Assembly (NCBI GenBank): GCA_944336475.1
Contig: CALVLD010000015.1
Location: forward strand, 1-50,885
Direction: 5' to 3'
DNA: 50,885 bases
Source: an uncultured Clostridia bacterium
GTDB lineage: Bacteria > Bacillota > Clostridia > Christensenellales > CAG-138
Positions 13,823 through 20,582 of this stretch are shown here, piece after piece; position 1 is the first letter of the stretch; every line of letters starts with the position of its first letter. A model generated the notes under the pieces. It was not told where the DNA came from. It was given only the letters and a program-made list of their open reading frames with translations, and did no database searches. The position numbers and the translations under genes are program-made.

Positions 13823-14959
13823 TCAGCTATCCTTCTTGCGAAGAACAATAACGCCTATGCTGCCGATAACCGCAGCAGCGCCTATCACGGCAAGGCTTAT
13901 GGCTCCGGTCTCGGGGGGCTGAGGAGTAGGCTCCGGAGTGGGCTCAGGGATGGGTTCCGCAGTGGGTTCGGGCGTCTGTGTACCAAACCCAAACTCGGTG
14001 GTGTAGCGACCGGCCTCCCCACAGTTGCGGAGGAATACGCCGTCAGTCATGACGTCCTGCACGCCATCATCCACAAAGCCGAAGAAATCCATGTAGAGTG
14101 CATATGTGGCCTCAAGCCTGTCGTAGAGTTCACCCTCGGTGATCGGGGTGGAGGAAAGCTCGCCGTCGATGACCTCAAAGTAGGCGGCAACATTGTCGGC
14201 ATTGAGGCCGCGAGCATACTCATGATTGTTATGACAGACGGTGAACGTGTCCATCATACCGTCGACAGCGGTGAACTTCATGCCGATCATCTGAACGTTG
14301 AAGGTGTCCTTGAAGTGGACATCATAGACAACGGTATTGCCCGTCTCGACCTTCTCAAAATCACCTACGGAGAAAATCGTGGGGACGCAGTACTGACCGA
14401 TGGTACACTGCACATCGATAACGGGATTCGCACCCGTTGCCGTGCCGCTTATGACGACCCTGGGATTGGTGGCAAGGTGCGCATCGATAACGAGGGCATT
14501 CCCCTCAATATCGGCATTACCGTAGCCGGGCAGGGGATAGCAGTAGCCGGCCTCAAAGTCGCACTCATAGTTGGCGTCACAGCCGGTCGCATGGACGAGA
14601 GTAAGCCCCTCAACCTCATCGGAGCCGAACATGACCTCTATGGCCTCAAGCTGCTCCTCGGTGTAGCCGCCAAGCTCGGTGGGAACAACGAGCTCACACA
14701 TAAAGGAAATGGTGTCGCCGGCGGCAATCTCAGCCTCGGCGTCCATGGGAATCCATGTATAGACCTCTTCACCATACTCATTCTCGGTGATCTCGGGCTC
14801 ATTCTCGACCCGTGTCACATTGACGGTGAAGGGAGCTTCCTCAATGGTATTGATTGCAGGCAGACCGGGATCCTCAGTCACTCCGGTGAAAGCGAATACC
14901 GGACAAACGGCAAGGACGAGGCAAAGCGCCGCAACGATTGCAATAACTGTACGTTTCAT
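13823..14959 (-). CDS. Cysteine-containing surface protein with PPETG anchor
   Basis: This 378-aa protein has a signal peptide (1 to about 24) and a large extracellular region with no family I recognise. It has a Pro/Glu/Thr linker (TPEPTAEPIPEP type), a PPETG motif, a membrane helix and an RKKDS tail. The mature region holds eight cysteines: one in FMCEL, three in GCDANYECDFEAGYC, two in VQCTIGQYC, and one each in VCHNN and RNCGE. This is unusual for a clostridial surface protein and suggests disulfides. It lies directly downstream of the redox locus and has its own strong promoter inside the end of the polyferredoxin gene. I infer that it is a likely substrate or partner of the thioredoxins. 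Confidence 0.72.
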   Translation of the reverse strand: MKRTVIAIVAALCLVLAVCPVFAFTGVTEDPGLPAINTIEEAPFTVNVTRVENEPEITENEYGEEVYTWIPMDAEAEIAAGDTISFMCELVVPTELGGYTEEQLEAIEVMFGSDEVEGLTLVHATGCDANYECDFEAGYCYPLPGYGNADIEGNALVIDAHLATNPRVVISGTATGANPVIDVQCTIGQYCVPTIFSVGDFEKVETGNTVVYDVHFKDTFNVQMIGMKFTAVDGMMDTFTVCHNNHEYARGLNADNVAAYFEVIDGELSSTPITEGELYDRLEATYALYMDFFGFVDDGVQDVMTDGVFLRNCGEAGRYTTEFGFGTQTPEPTAEPIPEPTPEPTPQPPETGAISLAVIGAAAVIGSIGVIVLRKKDS

Positions 14960-14992
14960 CTCTATATTTCCTCCATAAAAAGAACTCGAATC

Positions 14993-15021
14993 ATTATATC
15001 ATACCCAATGGAGAATGTCCA
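14993..15021 (-). promoter_or_regulatory. Promoter of the PPETG surface gene
   Basis: On the minus strand, TGGACA (15021-15016), a 17-bp spacer and TATAAT (14998-14993). The -35 directly abuts the stop codon of the upstream polyferredoxin gene, so the surface gene can be expressed separately from the operon. Confidence 0.8.
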
Positions 15022-16503
15022 TCAGGCAACAACATCATTTTTGTCGGAATTTTCAACATCAAAGTCGGGAAATTTTTCCCTGCGCCTGCGACCTGTGCGA
15101 ATGACGGTACCCTCCTCGGTCTTGAAGCGGAATCCGCTGTGTATGGCGTGGTGCGGGCAGCTTGCCTTACAGCCACCGCAGCGTATGCACTCGGGGCTGT
15201 TCGGGGTCCTGACGACATCAACGCCCATCTTGCAGTTCATGGCGCAGACGGAGCAACCGCCCTCCCTGTGGCACTTGGAGTCGTCAATGCCGTAGCGGTA
15301 CATCGAAACCGGGTTGAGGAATGAATAAATAGCGCCGAGCGGACAGATGTACTTGCAGAACGGACGGAACTGGAAGATCGCCCAAACGAGTATCACAACG
15401 AGTATGATACCCTTTAAAAGAGTAAGACTGCCTGCCGCCGCCGCAAGGTTCTGATTCAACGACATGAGCGGCACTCCGCCTATGAGCAGACCCGACGGAC
15501 ACACATATTTGCAGAACCAGGGATCGGCCTTAACAAACAGCGGGAGGAATATGACCATAACGAACAGGAACACATACTTGAGGTAACGTGCGTACTTGTC
15601 CGCAGTCAGCAGACCCCGTATGAGCTTGGGATTCTTCTGACGGGCAATGAGCCTCTCATCTCGGGGGAGTTTGAGCTTGGGAGTGGGGATCTTGTGGATT
15701 AAATCCTGCACCCAGCCGAACGGGCAGAGCAGACCGCAGATCAATCTGCCGAGCAGACCGCCGAGTATCACGATAAGACCCACCACATAGAACGCAAACC
15801 AGTACAGCGGAGCCTTGACATATGTGCCGGTTTTAGGATCGAACCATGACTTGCTTGTATCAAAGCCGTTGAGCACAGCCTGAAGCGAGCCTATGGGACA
15901 GGAGCCCCAAGCGCCCGGGCAGGAGTAGCAATTCATGCCGGGAACGCATATATACTTAAGGTTCCCTTGATATATGCTGCCCTTGAACCAGCCGACCATA
16001 AAGCTGTTGGTCAGTGCGAAGAAGGCGGTCTGTATTATGGTCTTGCCATGCTCCCAGACCTTCTTGCCCTGTTCGCTGTAGGCAAGCATGAGCATCGCTA
16101 TGGGGTTAACGAGTATGAGGGGTATTGCGGCGCCTGCCTTTTTGCCGCAGAGCTTTGCAAGGCGAACCATGCTGATTATGAACACGACAATGTTTGCAAC
16201 GGGCACGAACGAGAGCAGGAAGAACCAGCCTGAGCCGAGCGTCAGCTTGCAGAACACGATCCGGTTGTAAACGGGTACAAAGCCCTTCCAACCGGCGATA
16301 TCCTGCTTCTTGAATATCCTGAACAGGGCAAGGGCATTCATCGCCCAGAGCACAAGCCCTATTACCGCAAATGTCGCTGCAAAGCCCAACAGCGTTGCAG
16401 GATCGGAAAGCTGGGTCATCTCAAAGCCGAAAAGACTTTGGAACAGCGACTTGAACCACTCCGGTAAAGATGCAAGATTGGATTCTGAAAATAATTCGGT
16501 CAT
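15022..16503 (-). CDS. NapH/NosR-like membrane polyferredoxin with N-terminal DUF5684-like domain
   Basis: This 493-aa polytopic protein has an N-terminal region (about 40-130) with WKGFVPVYNR and an FVPVANIV helix, like DUF5684 membrane domains. The rest is of NapH/NosR type: a Cys cluster C186, C192, C195, C202, paired CxxxCP motifs at C256/C260, C331/C335 and C383/C387, and two cytoplasmic 4Fe-4S ferredoxin motifs (C411, C417, C420, C424 and C439, C442, C445, C449). Proteins of this type move electrons across or along the membrane. It lies 15 bp after the CXXC peptide gene and downstream of three thioredoxin genes, so I infer that it supplies reducing power to the outer face. The start is supported by AGGAGG. 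Confidence 0.85.
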   Translation of the reverse strand: MTELFSESNLASLPEWFKSLFQSLFGFEMTQLSDPATLLGFAATFAVIGLVLWAMNALALFRIFKKQDIAGWKGFVPVYNRIVFCKLTLGSGWFFLLSFVPVANIVVFIISMVRLAKLCGKKAGAAIPLILVNPIAMLMLAYSEQGKKVWEHGKTIIQTAFFALTNSFMVGWFKGSIYQGNLKYICVPGMNCYSCPGAWGSCPIGSLQAVLNGFDTSKSWFDPKTGTYVKAPLYWFAFYVVGLIVILGGLLGRLICGLLCPFGWVQDLIHKIPTPKLKLPRDERLIARQKNPKLIRGLLTADKYARYLKYVFLFVMVIFLPLFVKADPWFCKYVCPSGLLIGGVPLMSLNQNLAAAAGSLTLLKGIILVVILVWAIFQFRPFCKYICPLGAIYSFLNPVSMYRYGIDDSKCHREGGCSVCAMNCKMGVDVVRTPNSPECIRCGGCKASCPHHAIHSGFRFKTEEGTVIRTGRRRREKFPDFDVENSDKNDVVA

Positions 16504-16518
16504 CCTCTGCCTCCTAAA

Positions 16519-16665
16519 TCAGCCCAAGCCGATGCATTCCATGCAGATGGCGATGGCCTTTTTGAGTACGAGCCCCGCCTCGCCGTCGGTGATGCCGTAC
16601 ACGACAAAGCCTGCGCCGACTATAAGCAGAAGTGCGGGGATGGCATAGCGTAAAAACCTTGACAT
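16519..16665 (-). CDS. CD1871A-family CXXC membrane peptide
   Basis: This 48-aa protein begins MSRFLRYAIP, has one hydrophobic segment (about 8-25) and ends AIAICMECIGLG with C41 and C44. This C-terminal ICxECIGxG pattern is the hallmark of the CD1871A family of CXXC-containing peptides, named from Clostridioides difficile. Its TAAGGAGG ribosome site overlaps the stop codon of the TlpA lipoprotein gene, and the polyferredoxin gene starts 15 bp after its stop, so the three are tightly coupled. I infer that it is a membrane thiol relay between the polyferredoxin and the thioredoxin. The biochemical role is not known to me. Confidence 0.85.
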   Translation of the reverse strand: MSRFLRYAIPALLLIVGAGFVVYGITDGEAGLVLKKAIAICMECIGLG

Positions 16666-16675
16666 AAATACCTCC

Positions 16676-17482
16676 TTACAGCAATCCGTTTATTATGGAG
16701 CACCACTGCTCGTAGTTATGAGCGCCGGTGACGATCCGTACAAGACAGCCGTCGCTGTCGATGAAGAACGTCGCAGGCAGTCCGGCCAGATTGTAGTGGG
16801 CGGAGAATGCGGAGCGAATGGAGCTGTTGCAGCGGTAGGTGGGGACGGTTATGCCCATGCTGCCCATTATTGCAAGCGCCTGATCGACAGCACCCTCTGT
16901 GGAGGAATCATACAGGCATGTGACCACCTGCACCCTGCCGTAGTATGTGCTGTAAAGCTGTTGCATATAGGGCAGTTCCTCAATGCATGGGCCGCACCAT
17001 GTCGCCCAGAAGTTGACCATGGTAAGCTCGGCATTGGCAAACGAAGCATTGTTGAAGTTTGCATAGCCGTTTATGGAATAGGTATTGAAGTCTGCAAAAT
17101 CCGATGTATTGGGTGTTGGAGTGGGCGCAGGCGTAGGCGTCGGCACAGGAGTGGGCGCAGGCGTAGGCGTAGGCACAGGAGTGGGCGCAGGCGTAGGCGC
17201 CTGTGTCTGTGCCGATGTGGGCGTGGATGTGTGCTTGCCGTCGTATGTTGAGATCGGCGTTTCGGACACAACGGGCTCATCCGTGGGCACTTCCGTGAGG
17301 TCTGCAGAGGGTTCTGCCGTTGGATCGGTCACTGAAGGATCTGCGGTAGCCGTAGCATCAACGCTGACATCGCCCTGTGGGTTAGGGTTTTGCGCAACTC
17401 TCCACGGGTAGCACGAGGTCAGCCCCGTGACCATGAGGAGTGCCGCAAGCAGCAGGGAAACCAGCTTAATATGTCGTGTCAA
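16676..17482 (-). CDS. TlpA-family thioredoxin lipoprotein
   Basis: This 268-aa lipoprotein has a signal peptide with lipobox LTSC (about residue 24). A long Thr/Pro/Ala linker (about 30-125), partly built from a 30-bp tandem repeat, is followed by a TlpA-like thioredoxin domain (about 130-268) with C163-G-P-C166 in WATWCGPC and cis-Pro in GLPATFF. The lipid anchor and long linker should place the active site away from the membrane. The start codon is TTG, nine bases after AGGAGG, with no in-frame ATG nearby. Two additional cysteines, VVTCLYD and TYRCNS, may form a second disulfide. Confidence 0.88.
   Translation of the reverse strand: MTRHIKLVSLLLAALLMVTGLTSCYPWRVAQNPNPQGDVSVDATATADPSVTDPTAEPSADLTEVPTDEPVVSETPISTYDGKHTSTPTSAQTQAPTPAPTPVPTPTPAPTPVPTPTPAPTPTPNTSDFADFNTYSINGYANFNNASFANAELTMVNFWATWCGPCIEELPYMQQLYSTYYGRVQVVTCLYDSSTEGAVDQALAIMGSMGITVPTYRCNSSIRSAFSAHYNLAGLPATFFIDSDGCLVRIVTGAHNYEQWCSIINGLL
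17118..17200 (-). repeat. 30-bp tandem repeat encoding a Thr-Pro linker
   Basis: There are about 2.7 copies of a 30-bp unit, starting at 17118, 17148 and 17178, that code for the PTPAPTPVPT linker of the TlpA lipoprotein. Near-identical copies suggest copy-number change by slippage. Confidence 0.85.
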
Positions 17483-17509
17483 CTTAAAAACCTCCTAACA
17501 GATATTGCT

Positions 17510-18610
17510 TTACGCAAGGCCGAGAGCGACCCGAAGTATCAAAAGTGCATCCGTGACATCGATCGTTCCGTTGCCGTTCATGTCGCCGTGAGAGACGCAC
17601 TCATCCGTGCATTCCTCAAGTCCACAGGATATGCGCAGAGCAAGGAGCGCATCAAGGTTGTTCACGATCCCATTGCAGTCAACATCACCGTCGGGCTCGG
17701 GCACGACCTCGTCATACAGCGCATATATGTAGAGATTGTCCGTAACACAGTCGAAGCTTTCGCTCCAACCGACGAATTCATAGCCCGAGTGTTCATGGGG
17801 AGCCGGGGCTATGGCTGCTTCTCCATGATAAACCTGCTGTGTCCAGATCACAACATTGTCGAGCGAGCAGATGAACCTGACCCGATATTGACAACGGACA
17901 TACTGTGCGGTTACGATCAGATCCGATGTGACATTGTTGTACTCATCGGTGGACCAGCCCGAGAATATGTAGCCCTCATGCTCGAGCGGCGTGGGGGGAG
18001 TGACGCTACCACCGAAGGGAACGTCCGTAACGGTGAGCAGCGTTTGGCCCGTGAGCCCGTCACGGAACCTCACCGTGAATGTCTGGGGAGCGATCTGCCC
18101 CAACCAGTAGACGAGCCGCTCATAGAGGGCGTCGTAGGAGGTAAAATACCCGTGGCGAGCCTCCAATATGACGCCGTTTTCATCCACAAAGAATGTCTGC
18201 GGTATGCAGCCTGCCTGCTCCGTAACCGCCGACCAAACGGAGTCCGTAACAAAACAGGGGTATGTACAGCCGCTATCCTCCATGAGCTCTACCGCAGCGG
18301 ACACGGTGCTTGTCCCGTCCTCATGCAGAAGACCAAACACGCCTACACCCTCGACCTCCTCATATGCTTGTTGGAAGAATGGCATCTCCAACTGACAGGG
18401 GCCGCTCCACGTTGCCCAATAGGTGACGACGGAGACCGTATAGTCGGAGAATACAGAGCCGTCTATCTCACTCCCGTCGAGCAGAGTGGAGGAAAAGCCG
18501 GAGACGTCCGTGCCGACCTGAGCCGCAGGCTCCGTGACGGCAAGCGACGGTACGGAGCACATCAGCGCCGTAGCGACCATCAATAATGCGATTATCCTCC
18601 TAATATACAC
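17510..18610 (-). CDS. Secreted TlpA-like protein with SGPC active site, two InlB repeats and dockerin
   Basis: This 366-aa protein is a full-length paralogue of 3649-4749: a signal peptide, a TlpA fold, two InlB B-repeats (GYIFSGW and GYEFVGW) and a dockerin (DVDCNGIVNNLD and DMNGNGTIDVTD loops). The nucleophilic cysteine is replaced. WATW-S69-G-P-C72 has Ser where the relatives have Cys, and the AGC codon is unambiguous. Without it normal dithiol exchange is not expected, so it may act as a monothiol, a chaperone-like binder or a trap. It has extra cysteines at GCTYPC and in the dockerin. I choose the GTG at 18610 because GAGGTG precedes it and the signal peptide begins there. A longer frame would overlap the upstream gene. 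Confidence 0.82.
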   Translation of the reverse strand: MYIRRIIALLMVATALMCSVPSLAVTEPAAQVGTDVSGFSSTLLDGSEIDGSVFSDYTVSVVTYWATWSGPCQLEMPFFQQAYEEVEGVGVFGLLHEDGTSTVSAAVELMEDSGCTYPCFVTDSVWSAVTEQAGCIPQTFFVDENGVILEARHGYFTSYDALYERLVYWLGQIAPQTFTVRFRDGLTGQTLLTVTDVPFGGSVTPPTPLEHEGYIFSGWSTDEYNNVTSDLIVTAQYVRCQYRVRFICSLDNVVIWTQQVYHGEAAIAPAPHEHSGYEFVGWSESFDCVTDNLYIYALYDEVVPEPDGDVDCNGIVNNLDALLALRISCGLEECTDECVSHGDMNGNGTIDVTDALLILRVALGLA

Positions 18611-18626
18611 AGGCACCTCGTAAGGA

Positions 18627-19391
18627 TCATTTATTTGACTGCTTTTTACCCTTGCGCCGAATGACCAGGGATGATACGATGACTGCAACAACGACGCCTG
18701 TCACGCAGGCGACCAGTATCATTATATGCTCCGACGTAAAGCCACTTTCCGCCGAATCGTCCTTATCGGAAGGCTCCGCTGTAGGCCTGGAGCCGTCATA
18801 CTCCGTTGGCCTTGCAACGGGCGCACGGGTGGGCTCGGCAGCGGCGGAAGCATCAGGAGCCGGCTCGGCTTCAGAGACCTTCGAAAGCCAGAAGTCTATG
18901 CGATCCTGAATTTCATCCTGCGAGGAATATGCGCTGATCTTGACCTCAAGTATAACGCCGTTCTCGTCCACAAAGAATGTCTGCGGAATGTAGCGGCTCT
19001 GATTCGTGACCGAGCGCCATATCAGATCCTCCGTAAAGCAGGGATAGTCAAAGCCGAAGCTGGCGAGCATGTCGACGGCATCCGACTCGGTGCTGTCACC
19101 GTCGAGCAGCAGCATGCCGTAGACTCCAACATCGGAGGCATTCTCGCCGTTATCGGCGTAGCAGCCCTGGAAGAACGGGAGCTCATGAACGCACGGGCCG
19201 CACCATGTCGCCCAGTAGTTGACGACGGTGACCTTGTGCTTGGCAAATATCGAACCGTCTATGGCAGTCCCGTCAAGCAATGTCGAGGTAAAATCCGCAA
19301 CGCTCATGCCGGCCTGCGAGGATGCGCCGGCCGATATGGAAACGAAGCACATCAGTGCGACGATGAGTATGAGTGCAATGGAACGCTTCAT
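18627..19391 (-). CDS. Membrane-anchored TlpA-type thioredoxin
   Basis: This 254-aa protein has a signal peptide (1 to about 24), a TlpA-like domain (about 28-178) with C64-G-P-C67 in WATWCGPC and cis-Pro in RYIPQTFF, a Pro/Ala/Glu-rich linker, and a C-terminal membrane helix (HIMILVACVTGVVVAVI) with a basic tail. The active site faces outward. The catalytic domain is closely related to that of its downstream neighbour (shared SxLLDGxxIDGSxF and IPQTFFVDENGVILE), which suggests local duplication. The ATG at 19391 is preferred, with GGAGG five bases upstream. It follows the cohesin gene by 12 bp. Confidence 0.88.
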   Translation of the reverse strand: MKRSIALILIVALMCFVSISAGASSQAGMSVADFTSTLLDGTAIDGSIFAKHKVTVVNYWATWCGPCVHELPFFQGCYADNGENASDVGVYGMLLLDGDSTESDAVDMLASFGFDYPCFTEDLIWRSVTNQSRYIPQTFFVDENGVILEVKISAYSSQDEIQDRIDFWLSKVSEAEPAPDASAAAEPTRAPVARPTEYDGSRPTAEPSDKDDSAESGFTSEHIMILVACVTGVVVAVIVSSLVIRRKGKKQSNK

Positions 19392-19403
19392 CAAAACCTC
19401 CGC

Positions 19404-20267
19404 TTACTTGCGGTTGCAGCGCTTCACAATGAGCGTGATTGCGACCACACCGCCGGCGAGAACCACACAGCCTGCGACGATCAGTATTATCTGTGCGGTG
19501 GAGAGCCCCTTGGAATCACTGTCCGGGTCGCTTCCATCGTCGGGCGCATCAGACGCATCGGGATCGTCCGGGTCGCTTCCATCGTCGGGCGCATCGGACG
19601 CATCGGGATCGTCCGGGTCACTTCCATCGTCGGGCGCATCAGACGTATCGGGATCGTCAGAGATGGGCGCATCGGGGCCTTGAGTGACGTCTGGGGTCGC
19701 AGTGCCGTCGACAGGAGGTATGGTATTGTCGGGCGTATCTTGGCCGACGCCGCCGGAAATGGAAATATTTGCTCCCGAACACTCGGTGTTGGTTATCGGA
19801 GTGGACGTTAACTCGCCAACGGGCAGATAGCCGAATTCCGGAACCTCAACCGTCAGCTCCGCAGTGGCGTCTGCCGTAGAAAGCACACGGAACGTCATGG
19901 TAAGAAATTCACCGTGAGCCGTGAGGGGATCAAGAGGCATCATGATGCCGAAGCTGACAAAATCGCCGGACTCGGCAAGGCCGTTCATGGCCATGCCCAT
20001 ATCGTTGAGTATCGGGTCGGTGAGAGCTTCGCCGTTCCTTGCCTCCACAAACTCCAACGAGCGGGTATCAAAGTGGATCTCAACGCGAAGGGTGTGCGCC
20101 TCATAGTCGGCGCCGCTGACATTGAGCCTGACCGTAACGGTATCCCCGACATTGGCGGAAGCGGGAGCGTCAAGGGAGAACACCACGGAGTCTGCGCTTG
20201 CGCAAACCGGAAGAGCGGCGGCTGTGAGCATCATTATGGCAGCGAGTAAAATCGCAATTCGTTTCAT
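19404..20267 (-). CDS. Membrane-anchored cohesin protein
   Basis: This 287-aa protein has a signal peptide (1 to about 25, CASA end) and one cohesin-like domain (about 27-170), with NVGDTVTVRLNVSG, YEAHTL, FDTRSLEFVEA and EFGYLPVGE. An acidic Asp/Pro/Ser linker built from three 15-residue repeats is followed by a C-terminal membrane helix and the basic tail KRCNRK. It has no sorting motif. It is the first gene of the redox locus, just before a thioredoxin gene. I infer that it is the membrane receptor for dockerin proteins such as 17510-18610 and 3649-4749. The domain resembles the cohesin at 1-630. Confidence 0.82.
   Translation of the reverse strand: MKRIAILLAAIMMLTAAALPVCASADSVVFSLDAPASANVGDTVTVRLNVSGADYEAHTLRVEIHFDTRSLEFVEARNGEALTDPILNDMGMAMNGLAESGDFVSFGIMMPLDPLTAHGEFLTMTFRVLSTADATAELTVEVPEFGYLPVGELTSTPITNTECSGANISISGGVGQDTPDNTIPPVDGTATPDVTQGPDAPISDDPDTSDAPDDGSDPDDPDASDAPDDGSDPDDPDASDAPDDGSDPDSDSKGLSTAQIILIVAGCVVLAGGVVAITLIVKRCNRK
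19521..19655 (-). repeat. Three 45-bp tandem repeats encoding an acidic linker
   Basis: Units at 19521-19565, 19566-19610 and 19611-19655 differ by only one to three bases. Each encodes 15 residues rich in Asp, Pro and Ser. They form the spacer between the cohesin and the membrane helix, and near-identity points to recent expansion. Confidence 0.9.
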
Positions 20268-20339
20268 ACAAATAAATTCCTTTCAGAAGATATAAGGCGT
20301 GGCGGCATATGCCGTTTGGCACAAACCTACACACAATGC

Positions 20340-20368
20340 ATTATAGCACAGGTGAGCGCTCAGCACAA
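20340..20368 (-). promoter_or_regulatory. Promoter of the redox operon
   Basis: On the minus strand, TTGTGC (20368-20363), a 17-bp spacer and a perfect TATAAT (20345-20340). The leader of about 65 nt contains the palindrome CGGCATATGCCG near 20304-20315. The rest of the 315-bp gap to the divergent regulator gene holds only the element at 20473-20504. Confidence 0.7.
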
Positions 20369-20472
20369 TCACAAATTTCAACCCTCCAAATGTTGGCGCG
20401 GACAATTGGGCAGATCTGTGCTTCTATGCCTATGCCCGGCGGAGACGCAGGATTTACACTGTTTTTTAAAAA

Positions 20473-20504
20473 CGCAACCCATAGTTGCGGATATGTGCTA
20501 TAAT
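20473..20504 (+). promoter_or_regulatory. Dyad operator and -10 upstream of the XRE regulator
   Basis: CGCAAC-N5-GTTGCG (20473-20489) is a perfect 6-bp dyad lying in the spacer region just before TATAAT at 20499-20504. The position suits a repressor site, perhaps for the downstream XRE protein itself. No good -35 is seen. Confidence 0.5.
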
Positions 20505-20582
20505 TGAAAAGCAGAATTGCTTGTGCAACCCGTCGGGTTTAGGCTATGCTTAAGCCAACGAACATACCAAGGAGGAACCGCA

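Noticed and set aside
17118..17200. Regular 30-bp repeats that could suggest a CRISPR array
   Set aside because: There are no unique spacers. The repeat lies in frame inside the Pro/Thr linker of a lipoprotein gene.
19521..19655. 45-bp tandem repeats as a possible mobile or regulatory repeat
   Set aside because: They are in-frame linker repeats of the cohesin protein.
20309..20503. Small plus-strand frame of about 64 codons in the gap before the XRE gene
   Set aside because: It has no ribosome site, and it overlaps the redox-operon promoter and the XRE dyad.
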